From NCBI RefSeq assembly GCF_910592395.1, contig NC_088324.1, positions 12,924,953 through 12,984,952 of the forward strand: a stretch of DNA of 60,000 bases, given 5' to 3'. The position numbers were made by a program, and so were the translations under genes. The notes beneath the pieces were generated by a model. That model was not told the origin of the DNA. It worked only from the letters and a program-made list of their open reading frames with translations, and did not search any database. Numbering within the stretch: position 1 is the first letter of the stretch; each line of letters begins with the position of its first letter. Origin of the DNA: Lineus longissimus. Taxonomy: Eukaryota; Nemertea; Pilidiophora; Heteronemertea; Lineidae. Below are positions 49,209 to 60,000 of the stretch, in pieces.

Positions 49209-49611
49209 TGAATATTTTAGTCTTTAAACAACATCGACTACATGTATGCACTCATGATGCAGTTATGTTTATCAAAATGTTTGTTACCTTTCCATATCTA
49301 ACAAGTTTATCAAGTTTGAGAATGTTTTACTTATCTCCCTAAGTCACGGTAAACTCGAGTACGCTGTTGGACTTCAGTGATAGGCAGAAAGAAGAGACGT
49401 CCCCTGATAAGATAGGTTCATTTCTGTAAACAGAATGGAGTTGCGGTGTATTGCTCTTTCCCGTAATTTTGTCATTTCTTCTGGTCAACCCTTCTAAGAC
49501 ACAAAGAGTACTTTCACAGCAACTCCTGCAAATGGCGTTGTGGACGAACACTATGGCACGTTCACGAGTCTCCTTGTACAGATAGAGGGGACGGACTTTG
49601 CGCAAGCGATC

Positions 49612-49997
49612 GAGTTGGGTCACAGGTAGAATTTTGAACAGGTTCACTCGCCCTCGGGAGTTCCAACTACCCCCATGTGCACAACTAGCTCTCATATCTC
49701 CGGAGGTGACACCGAGAGAACATAGGAAGGAATAGTGCACAAATTGATTGTGTTGAGTTCGTGGTACTGCAGTTTGATCTATGGTACTTCGGTGCTCTCT
49801 TCTGACCCACAAACTGCACTTGTCCAATGCCCAGATCCTGAGGTGACATCATCGAGAGAGTATGAGGAAGAAGCTTGTACAAATTTACTGAGTCGGGTCA
49901 CAAACGGTTCATGGTGTAGCAGTTCGATCTCTAACTTTGATATTCCCTCGGGACTCGCCAACTGTCCCCAGGTGCGCTTGCCCCATCCGCGAGATGA
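49612..49997. repeat. Diverged tandem repeat, about 2.8 units of 135-143 bp
   Basis: Units start at 49612, 49755 and 49890. Shared blocks are GAGTTGGGTCAC/GAGTCGGGTCAC, GCAGTTYGATCT, CCCTCGGGA, CCAACT.CCCC, GAGGTGACA.C and CGAGAGA..AT.GGAAG ending CACAAATT/TACAAATT. ORFs on both strands here are not in a common frame between units, so it is probably non-coding. Confidence 0.65.
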
Positions 49998-50412
49998 TCG
50001 ATGCATTATCCATAATGTAACACCTTGTCATCTTGTTCTCGCCATTTGTGTCATGCTGCGGAACTCAGGTGGCAAATGATCCAGTTAGCCGGGTGCTATA
50101 TCATGCCAAAGTTGGCATGTGCCACAGATTTGCTCGAGAAATGATCTCATGTGTCCCCAGGGCGTTGTTTCGTCTTGAAACGTATGTTTCCATATTTCCT
50201 TGCTTAAATCACCATACAAACTAAAAAAAGCTTGTCATATGAACAAATTATTTGTTAAAGCCCCCTATTGTCAGAAATTGGTACTTGGTACTATCTATTT
50301 CTTTTGACCTTGCTGACCTCGATTCTAAAAGCGTTTTCAAAAAGGCCATTCAAACGTTATTATCACCTCCAAACATCATGTTTATATCACTGAGCAATAT
50401 CAATACGCAATA

Positions 50413-50444
50413 CGATATCTTGAGAAATATCTCTCAAGATATCG
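50413..50444. repeat. Perfect small palindrome, 13-bp arms
   Basis: CGATATCTTGAGA, a 6-base loop, then TCTCAAGATATCG. Confidence 0.9.
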
Positions 50445-50635
50445 AAATATACGATACTTTGGAACTATTTCGGCCAATCACTCTGCCACCTGCGCGACCA
50501 AAGGCGACGCGGACTGAATTTTCAATATGGCCACGACCTGAAATGTGTCAGGGGGATAGCGTGCCTTGATGCCTTGGACAGCTCATCTGCATATTTCAAT
50601 GAGGCCCGAAGAAAAATCTCCAGTCTGACATGAAA

Positions 50636-50706
50636 GCCCGGTGGCTCAGTGATCTGAGCAGTGGACTTTGGATCAGGTGGTCAATGGTTCGACTCCCGAT
50701 GAATCC
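50636..50706 (+). mobile_element. tRNA-derived SINE head (or degenerate tRNA)
   Basis: A-box-like TGGCTCAGTGATCTG (50642-50656) and a perfect B box GGTTCGACTCC (50686-50696) lie at tRNA spacing. The anticodon-loop region reads GGACTTTGGATC. The acceptor ends and T stem do not pair, so it is not a functional tRNA. It is homologous to 31513-31563. Confidence 0.6.
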
Positions 50707-53700
50707 GCTATATTTTTCTCCTTTTTTTCTCAATTTCTCGTTATTCATTAAGTGGATTGATTCCATTTTGTATGTTCGAACCATTTAAAGTGTTACTCTC
50801 CTCACTGATCTGAGCTTGGAAGCTCCTTCTACCCCAGCCCACTACATGGCCTACCTGAACCCTCTCAAAGTCGGCCCCATCCCAGCAATACGTTCCCCGT
50901 GCTCAATTGCTCGCGTAGGGTTGACTGTCACGTATCTTGAGCTCTGGCCCCGGGCTCCTTTCACGAAGTCATCGTATTAATTACCGATGCATTTCACGGT
51001 CTCTTTCACTGTGAAGGAGCCAGGCAGCTCTCAGAGCACGACTTGTGAGACGTATGGACCATTCGAGTGTTAGGTAGAGATGGGGGATATGGCTCGGATG
51101 ACACTTGAGGCTAAGATTAGACTGAAACTATGAATGCTGGGGCTGATTCTCTACGCTGGATGTAGAATCAACAACATCACTTGCTGGAGAGAGGTTTCTA
51201 GATCCAGCCGAAACAATGAAACCATGATGTCAATCAAAGAAAAGCAAATGGAACCGCATGGATGCCCAATGCATCAACAGGCCTGAAATAAGGCCGAGCC
51301 GAGCACAGAAAACCTGTTGGCAGGGGAGATGAGATTCGGTAAGAAGAAGGAGCGATGTGTGTGTGGGGGGGGGGGGGGGCAAAACTGCAATGTACGTTGG
51401 ATGGCATCAAGGACTGGAACTATTATGTTGACAAGTGCAATTTCTAACGTGCAAATCAACATTGGTTAGGTAATAGGTTCATCAAAATCATTAAAATGTT
51501 GATGACACAGCGTAGTAAACTGTACATTTATTGACAAATCGTCATCGATAACGCCATGATATAATTAGATCTCCCTGTGCCAGGAGTATTACCTATCTCC
51601 TCAAGGCTACACAATGAGATCACTTTGTTGAATCAGATACTTTGGGTTTGTATTGGAAAATGGTCAGGTAAACAGAGGAGACGGATGTTATTCGATGGTG
51701 TGGTTAAGTTTCAGCAGCAGATTAGGTTGCAATTAACGCGATTGATAGGAGTGGGTTTTTGGATCCTTGACATCCAATACGTCGGGTTCTTTTAGCTCGT
51801 GTGTTACCAATAATTAAAATGGTCTGCTTTGTCGCCAATTTCTTCCGTATTTTGTAAATTGTCCCTTCGGACTGATCAACTGAATAACGTGACACTTAAA
51901 ATCGCATCTATGCTGATCTACACGTGCAGCATCTTCCCATAGTTTCAGGGAGCAGCTTATCCCCTGTGAACCAATCAGCTTTATCGATTCTTAACGGCGG
52001 ATCAATGACAAGCCTGCGCGTCCAGCAGTGACGGCATGCGCCATGCCCCAAGGAACGCCCTTCCTATCACAGTCATGGGAAAAATAACAGGCACACAGGT
52101 CCGAGCCACTTGTTCGGGGAGACTGGCCGCGCGCGTGGGTCGTGCGCGCCTTAGAACGCACCAGGGACATCCGTGTGACCCTGGCTTGACACGAGGAGAC
52201 AATCTAGTCCCTTTGTCAAGACAGTATGAGAGAGCTGGTCTTCTTTTGGTGTCCATGGTACCGGTTTCTTGGCATACGTTTTCTTATTAGTATACAGGTG
52301 CTGAGATTCCCCTTGGATCTCTGTCTTGGGGTTCCAATTAATTTTCAGAGGGGATAGGACGTGGGTGTGCTATTGGGAAGCTGATATGAATACCCCAAGT
52401 TTCTAAAGTCTATGATCTTAAAGTGGTAAAATTAAAGTTGTAAATTACAGTCCGATATCAACTGCGCGGGTACCGGTAGAGAGTCCGACACTTTTTAGCC
52501 CGGTCATATCTGACAGGGTAAGTACCTCAGGTATTTTCAGAGTCCCAATTTGTTCCACTTTAAACAAAGGAAGCTACTCGTCAGCTAAATCAGGAAAGGT
52601 CTGTTAAATATAATTAGGGCTGCAACCAATTTAGATGTTCTTTTTTGCTTCCCGGTGATTTAGAGTATTGTGTTGCATCCGAATCGAACTCGTGGCTTTT
52701 GAAAGCGTGCTCCAAGTTACCTTGCTTTGTGCATTGAACAACTGAAGTCAATCGATATGCTGGAAGTGTTAATTACTGGATATATTTCCGGCTTTTTTCC
52801 GGCTTGAAGGGAAGAATAAAGCGCGCCATATTTGAGTCTGTGCAACGGGTTCTCTGCGACCAACCTGCAGTGACAGTTCAATAGGCGCAATATCGTGATT
52901 TTAACTCATTGATGAATTATAACTTTGTCTAAGCACAGTCGAGTTTGCTGCTACCCAGTGCATTTCCCACAACAACTTACAAGTTCTATATACGCCTACC
53001 CATCACAGCGGTTTCCTCATCGATTTTTAGACTAATTAGCCGCTAATTAGGGAGACCTCTACCATAGAAATCGGCGGCGAACGATTTGACAGATATTCTC
53101 AAAAAGTCAGTTTCTAACCAATGATATCAACCCTTTGGATGTCAATTCCTCCTCTAAATGATTCACTGGATGACTAATTCTGAGTTTCGTGGGTTGGTCA
53201 TCAGCAGACCTGGGATTTTTTTTCTGTAAGACGCAGGTGCCATCGCAGATTCGTAGTCATTATTGATACCTCATGGATTCGTAGCAAAAAATGTCGAAAA
53301 CCTATATTTCTGAAGGCAATGTTACCCTACAGTTGAAGATATTGCAGATTTAGAGTAATCACGTTCAATGGCATTTTCGAAAATGCAACACAGTGCGTTC
53401 AAATAAGACTTTGAAGAGAAACTGTTTGGCGCATCATAATGACAGCGATGACATGTATTATTTATTCTTACCTATTCCGTCAAGAGAGTCTTCTCATCGA
53501 TACAGAAATCTATTTTGTCTTCCCTTCCTTCGAATCTCAATGACACATACGTCGAAAGATATCCAAAACGATTCCCACTGAATCAACCTTAAAGAAACAT
53601 TAAGAATATGACTTTACCACGTAATCTATTAGAAATTCAGTCTCCCCGGTTAGTAATACGGAGTGGGAACCAATAAGGCACGTGGCAGGATCAATGGGCG

Positions 53701-56700
53701 TGGTGCGGCATTAGTTATGCGGTGTTGGTGGCTTCGGTATTCTCGCCCGTTCTATAGCCTCAGCTTCGCACTTTATGAGGTATCGCGAAGGATGATGCGA
53801 GGAGGGTGGTACTATGCTGAGGTGACTTTCGCCCGAATAAATGACACAGCCGAATAAGTGACACAAAATCAACCGATAAAGTGACCTCATCTTCCAAGGG
53901 GGTATACACATGAGCTGCCACTTCTTCCTCCGTCGTTTGCTTACAGTAAAGTTAACGGAGCACATCAGTGCGCTTTGAAAGATTTCATTCTTTCTGTATC
54001 TTTTTTTATGATGACAACTCTTAATCAACCAACGTGCAATGAGCTTTTTAATAGCTTTCTGTCAGTCTATTGTTTTCATATGAGTTTCGCAACTTTGCAC
54101 ATTGTGAATAGACCAACATCTCAATAACTCTTCTGAGATTTTTCTGATCTGGTGATTTCTGCAGCACGCTTAAGACTAAAGGACAGATCAGCCGAGAGCG
54201 AATTACTGCAGGGGGTCAGGTATATAGGAGAGACCCGGGGCACTCTTTAGAAACCGCCCGCACCACGAGTCCGCCGTCATGGCCGTCATCCGATTACGAT
54301 TCGATCGCGCGCCCCTCAAAGATAATCACAAGATAATAGAAGCTAAATGAAGCAGTTTTCAAGATCTTTCTGTGAAGCACTTGCTGCAGCTACTATTGAT
54401 CCTGTTCTTATGGAAAAATTAGTGTTCCTTGTTTGATGAAATAAAGGTGCAAAGATCAGATATTGAGCGAAAGATTTGATTCATCCACGGAATTACGCCT
54501 CAGCGAGACCGTGTTGCTTCTGGACAATGCTTGTCAATAAGGCGCTGGCGATGAACAAATTTTAGAAAAAAGATGAATGCCTGTGATGGATTATTGTTTC
54601 AAAAATGGCTATTTCTATTCTTGTATGACTGTCCAGCCCAGGCTACTAGCATCATTTGTTCTATTTCTTGCCCAAATGCCTGATATTGTCATCTCACCAG
54701 CAGAAAAGCTTTATCGGTAGATGAAGCATCATTCATTCCGACAGCGATGGCCAGTAAAGTGTGAATTTAATTCAATGTCTTTTCAGCTCAGGGGCAAAGC
54801 GTGCTTGAAAGCCAACATGTTAGATCAACAGATTCCAAGGAGGACGAGACAACTGAATTCATCCTTTTTGATGATTGTCGGGTTTATATTTTGATATTTT
54901 GTCAAAACTCTTCCTCAAAAAACTGTCTAACGGTTCACTCCGACAGAACTCTCGCCGTTTTTTTTCTTTGAAAAAAGTTATTTTCATCAAACAGTTTACA
55001 ACCTTCAGGTGGTCAAGTAGTACAGCGGTCCAGAAATGCCAATCAATTTCCATTCAAAACCATGACAACAACAGGATAAATTGTTTCAATGGAAGTGCTC
55101 ATTTATCGTGTTATCGCGTAGAAATACTAGTAATAATCAATTAGTCATAATTACACAATCTACTGATAATTGGTAAAGCGATATCTCCACCTCAGATCTC
55201 TTAATTTAGCTATATAAAGACCTCACGGGATCATTAAGTCAAACAAAGTCACACCACTCCATGACGTGTCACCCAAGTGTCTGTTTACACACAAACTCGT
55301 TACGTAGTACGCTAATTAAAGGTGTACCCCTAGGAGATGGGAAACAACCCCAAAGTGAGTAGGCTGTATTTCAAAGGTAAAGGTGATGATACTAAGTCAT
55401 ACTGACATATGCGCTATGTAATTGCAAGTTCAAGAAGGTACACAAATCCATTATCTTCCTCTATCTTGACTCAGTTTGGCCGTTCGTAAAAAAACCGTTT
55501 AAAACTTATTGCAGCAACGAATTTTGTAAAAATATTTTTCAGTTTAGGTCTACTATTTCGGAAAGGTTCCAGTCTAATTTTATCTATAAAACAGATTATC
55601 AGAATGATATCCGCGCGGCTTTCGCCGTGTATTCTAATCCGATAATATCCATTCGACGCCAAGAAACCTTTCAAAAAACCCATAACGACCTCATATGAGC
55701 AGCTGAGTGGCGTTAAGGGACTTTCTTTTCAGGCTTAATTAACCCCAAAAGCAATTAAATGTGCGAATGAATCGGGTCGCCTAACAGTTGCCCCGCCCAG
55801 CGAATTATGATAAAGACTTCTCGCGTTTGGGGTCAAGACTGCCATCGGGAGCAAATAGTTTTAATAAAATCAGGACTGCAGCTGAAGATGGGAGTCTTCA
55901 TAAAGTAACTGGTAAGAACAGCTGAAAATGTGACAACAAAAATCAAGCGTTTTTTCAATTTAGTCACTGTCATGGAGGAAAATCTTGTCTGATAAGAAAA
56001 TTGCTTCCATTAAGATTCTTATAAGAAATCTTATATAAACATGGCTTAAAGATTCTGGTTGAACCAATATGTATCCGATTTATGTAACGAAAGATGAGAG
56101 GGCTTTGGAGTGTTTTATGCTAAAAAAATAAAAATCCCTTGAACTTTCTTTCAATCTCGGAAAGGGTAATCATCAAAGATATCAATCAGATTTCCTCACT
56201 CAACAAAGAGTTAAGGTACAGAGGATCTCTAACGCATGACCCGCGGGTAAGGAGACCCGTTGAAGCAGCCCAGCGACAGCGCTTGTGCTCCACGCCGCCT
56301 CATTAGCGGAGCGCAGCGCCGGATCCCCGTCACATCCAAAGTCCCCCGTTCGTGTACGACAAAAGCGCGGACATGTAACCCTCGGGCGATTGAGCGGCTA
56401 GAACGCATAGCTCCCTCGTACTCGCTCCCTAACAAGGCTAATAAGGCAGTAGCCAGTCGTGTTCTCCGAGAGCGAGATACGCTGAATTAGGCAACTAAAA
56501 ACCATGAGAGATTGTGACTATCTTGGTTTCCGCACGGGAAACTCTCAGCGGATTTATCACACCGAGCGTTTTACAGCACTTGAAAGGAACCTTAGACGCG
56601 TTTTGTAGTATTTTGATCAGCATCTTGAAAACGTTGATAGTCTGTTGACTCTATGTCTTAGCATCAGAAGAAAGTTTGTCAGTGTTTACTTTCCTTGACA

Positions 56701-58427
56701 AGTCTGTATGTTATTGAAGATGAAAGAAGTTGGAATACATGTACATGTAGATTGTAGTCGTACATCACTGTGGCAATAAACACCGGAAGTAAGAATTACC
56801 TGGACGTTTTTGCTGCAGCTACATATTATATCTCTTCAGAGCTTATTAAAGAAACCTTTAACACAAGCAATTAATAACCCGAACCTGTCGTCTAAAGAAC
56901 AACCCAAATTGTCTACCCTCTGTTCGCAGTTTTTGTTCGCCCATTTGAATTGCAAGTCCATCTCCATATCGGTCCATCGGTCCATCCACCCCACCGCACA
57001 ATGAGAGGACCATATGGTGAGAGAGCGCGGTGGTCATGCCAGCATCATTAACATCTCTTTAACATCCACTCACTGGCTTTAACATTGACATCTCCAATTA
57101 AGCGAACAGATTGAATAATAAGCTCCGAGTTCAGTGTGAGACACTGAAAAATAAAGTGTCGTTTGACGTCCTGATAGCGATATTATTGCCATGAATGAGG
57201 GGATTATCGAGCGTGATGTATGATGGGCTATCCATCTGTCCAGCTAGTCCTCCCTTGATATATTTTTTAAGGTATTATTGTAAAAGTATCAGATGCCTCG
57301 CCTTTTTGTCGCTTTTTTACGGTCCAAAGGTATCATGTTTTTATACGATATATCTTTGCTGGAGACGAATGCACCACGACTTTTGGCAGGAGTAACACTT
57401 GGCTAATTGTTTGTAGGTATATCTGGTCCCCATTGGTATTCGGTACTCTCAGACCCTGCTTAACAAATAGTTGGGAGAGATATATCAGTGTCACCCACAT
57501 CTTAACCCCCAAGGTTACCCCGATAGCGGTCATAGACAGGATTATGTCACCCAGTGATCTCAGAACTCTAATGATATACAGCTCCATCTGTTCGACTGAG
57601 GTCTGGATGGTTCAATAATGACCTCTAAATCCCTGTCAACTAGCTGCAGAATCGCCGTCGTCCCCTTGACACCACTCCGAGGAGGCAGGCGGCATATGCT
57701 ACTCGTCGTAAAAGGAAGTGTCGCAAAACATCTTTGTCCGGACAGCGGCTCTTTCTGTGTCTGTTGCCATCCCCTCTAATGGGCATGCATCCTCTGAGTT
57801 TGGTATAACATGTAGTTTGCTAATAAAAAGGCTTTGCAGGATCCAACAAATATCAGTTGAGGCGACATTTTTGAAATGAAGACAGTAACGTCTGAGCAGT
57901 TACAAATAGGATGAATGAAATATCCTATATTTTTCATTTCATGTACATGTTCATGGAGAAATTGCTTGTCAATCAATTAAGTGGCAGCAGTGAATGCATA
58001 CAGATGACGGAAGAGCGCAGACACTAATTAGGGGACAGTCGCGACGGAAGCTCCAGCATCCGGATTATATCAGCGTATTTCACAATTGATAAATGTAATC
58101 CCCAGATTATCATCATTAATCCGCTTCTGGCAAGTGTCACTTAAACCTTAAATCACTTAGCATTGATATTTGTCACGGCGTTCTGCTGTAAGACAAAAAG
58201 CGATTTGTCAAGTTTCGACCATGTCATAATTTTGCTTCTTTTTCTTATTCTTGGAGACAGAATTAAACTGAAATACACATGTAAGAGACATTGTAGTTTC
58301 CAGTAAAAAGCAAAATATAAATTTTCGTTTTTCTGTGCCATTGATGATGGTAAACTATTACGTGTACAAGCTGTAAAGCGGAATTGAGATCATGATATCA
58401 AAGTTGGCAACCAACTGGTGTGAATGA
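50707..58427. other. Upstream gene desert, part 3
   Basis: No gene was recognised. GC-richer patches at 52.0-52.3 kb and 56.2-56.5 kb carry ORFs under 85 codons on both strands without motifs. A G15 run lies at 51365-51379. The rest is AT-rich and closed in all frames. Confidence 0.5.
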
Positions 58428-58891
58428 ACTGTTGGATTTTTATTTTTTGGTGAAATGGTTCATGTCCTAAATTCTGCCGGCGGCAATTTAGTCATTTACC
58501 ACAGGGATAGTGAGCAGTTCAGAGACATTCTTCAATCCCCCAACCAAGTCAAGAAGTCAGTGTGGTGGGACTATACCTTTTCCCACGCACACTCGATTTT
58601 TTAACCAAACTTTATCCCGGTCTGACAGAGCTTTGTGATATCATCACCGAGGCTGGGTTCTCTGACGTTGAAATCATCGCACCGACGAATACGTTAATGA
58701 TTCCGAAAGAATTGTACTTTGACGAGAACGGGCCGCTCCGTGAGGACGTCAGAAAGTGTAACTGGTTTTGGACTAAGATTCCAGCAGACGAAATGGAGGC
58801 CATTTTGGATTGGGTGCGGAGTATGAGAATGGAGGGGACGCTGAAGGAGTTCATGCTTGAACACGACAAGGAAAGGACAGAGGTCGGGTAG
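58428..58891 (+). pseudogene. SAM-dependent methyltransferase-like C-terminal segment with frameshift
   Basis: Frame 1 (58428 to ~58602) reads FFGEMVHVLNSAGGNLVIYHRD, the typical class I methyltransferase region before and through strand beta-5 (E-M-V-x-V-L-x-x-G-G-x-L-V-I). It continues VKKSVWWDYTFSHAHSIF and hits a TAA at the end of a six-T run (58597-58602). Frame 2 continues LTKLYPGLTELCDII then TEAGFSDVEII, the usual alpha-E/beta-6 motif, and stops at 58889-58891 after a charged tail. One missing T separates the frames. The SAM-binding half is absent and no acceptor was found upstream. It could be a truncated pseudogene, or a terminal exon with a sequencing error. Confidence 0.5.
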
Positions 58892-58916
58892 TTTAGTATT
58901 GTGTTTGCAAAGAGGC

Positions 58917-58922
58917 AATAAA
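58917..58922 (+). terminator. Poly(A) signal of the methyltransferase-like segment
   Basis: AATAAA lies 26 bases after the stop, consistent with a genuine 3' end of a transcribed gene. Confidence 0.5.
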
Positions 58923-60000
58923 ACATATGGCGTCGTCACTGCGCGAAGTTACAAAAATAGCAGACAGTTGCTCTTTGACACACTGGCATTGTTTTTTGAA
59001 TAAAAATCATTTTGGAAGTTCATGATATCAAAAAGAAAAACATTCAGTGTGTTGTTTAATAAAGCAAGTATTTAACAGCATGTACATGACTGTGTGTTCG
59101 TCTATTTTTTCTCTGAAGACCCTTTACCGAGCCTTTATTCTGCTGCATCTAATCGTCTTTGCCGTTCCTTGTTTCTGATGCACACCCCAGCGCGCCATCG
59201 ATCGCTATGTTTCACCGGATAGTTAGCGTCAATGACAAGACAATGAGGATGATAGAGCAGGCTCAACTGGCTTCGTTATTCCTCAGTTCCACGCCTTAGA
59301 AGACTTGGGAGACTGGAGGCAGCCCTTTACAATCTACATCGAGAATGAATTGGACTGGTCGCACGTGCGGAGTGGCGCCGTGCGAAGATAACGGCGCGAG
59401 TATAGGTGAGCTTGTCGCAAATCATGAAGGCGGGCTGGTATGTCCTGGGAAGACGGTCGTTTCCCAAAAGTATACATGGACTGATTTGTGCGTGTACCAC
59501 GGAGTAACCCGGTAGTTTAATTTACCTCAAAATTTAGTGCATTTGAACGACATCATTGACATGTTTTAGCATTTTAGCCTTCCTTAGATCGTCGTTTGAT
59601 ATCGCTTGGGCTTCACTATTTGGCCGACTGAGATGCCATAGGCTCTACTACTTTTTCATGGCATGTTTTCATCAGTGAACACATCAGGGTTGTGTTGCGT
59701 AATACCTTATCTACTTTTTCTGCACAAAGGCAAACTCGATCTCTCACGACGGTCGAATCATGGCCAGGCAATGTCATTTTCAGCGCATTCTCAAACTGCG
59801 ACACCCGAGATTCAAGCCACTTACGTCATTTATTTTCTTACAATCAAACTATTAAGCTCGGTGACATAATCCCCCCACTGCAACACGTCAATCTTTCAGA
59901 AACCGGAACCAGGGCCCATGGGGATCCTCGACGACATTGAGAGCAGGTGGTTGGGTGGTTCCTCTTTTAAGTTCCACCCATCAACATCTCACTGCTACCA
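58923..60000. other. Right-hand flank, no gene recognised
   Basis: Two further AATAAA occur (~59000 and ~59058). No motif-bearing ORF was found. Confidence 0.4.

Noticed and set aside
49339-50079. 162- and 114-codon ORFs on opposite strands
   Set aside because: They lie over the 140-bp tandem repeat, whose unit lengths (143, 135) change frame between copies, so the repeat is not preserved at protein level.
52673-52720. tRNA B-box-like GAGTTCGATTCGG (minus strand)
   Set aside because: There is no A box at tRNA spacing and no similarity to the two SINE copies beyond the B box.
56229-56490. GC-rich ORFs on both strands near 56.3 kb
   Set aside because: Mutually overlapping ORFs under 80 codons without motifs. 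A CpG-rich patch is the simpler explanation.

Overview
This is a eukaryotic window, and almost certainly an invertebrate animal. Coding exons are short and separated by GT-AG introns of up to about 12.5 kb. Gene density is low, AATAAA polyadenylation signals are present, and the intervals hold MITE-like, tRNA-derived, foldback and minisatellite repeats. A palindromic ACATGTACATGTA motif recurs. The protein content (an Lhx2/9 LIM-homeodomain gene, FPGS, a PAN-like exon) fits a marine deuterostome or lophotrochozoan. I cannot name the species from the sequence.

Layout from left to right. (1) At 278-1475 on + lies the 3' end of a folylpolyglutamate synthase gene (FPGS): the terminal exon, a possible 30-nt exon before it, and a poly(A) signal at 1553. 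A pogo/Tigger-like MITE sits in the intron between them. (2) 3.7-7.7 kb on + holds a probable PAN/apple-domain exon whose 3' splice-donor region has been tandemly duplicated. Next come two long uninterrupted ORFs (313 and 326 aa) that look like diverged tandem paralogues of an unrecognised, possibly beta-propeller, family. (3) 9.2-39.9 kb on - is the main gene, an Lhx2/9 (apterous-class) LIM-homeodomain transcription factor. I joined six exons with consistent phases into a protein of about 399 aa with LIM1, LIM2, a basic linker, a homeodomain and a C-terminal SLTDLF motif. Its introns hold an array of nested palindromes, a 35-bp perfect inverted repeat, a threefold direct repeat carrying CCAATTAAA, a 150-bp tandem duplication and a 42-bp minisatellite. 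(4) 40-58 kb is the 5' flank of lhx2/9 and looks like a gene desert. It has repeated GAACAC palindromes, a 115-bp-arm foldback at 46 kb, tandem repeats at 49-50 kb and a tRNA-derived SINE-like element. (5) 58.4-58.9 kb on + is the C-terminal part of a SAM-dependent methyltransferase-like gene with a one-base frameshift in a T run, followed by AATAAA.

The genes do not form a pathway. FPGS is metabolic (folate polyglutamylation) and lhx2/9 is a developmental regulator surrounded by large non-coding intervals, as expected for a regulatory landscape. The least explained items are the paralogous ORF pair at 5.1-7.6 kb, the three nested in-frame start exons of lhx2/9, and the structured palindrome arrays at 22.3 kb and 46.0 kb. 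All family assignments come from reading motifs by eye. No database search was run.
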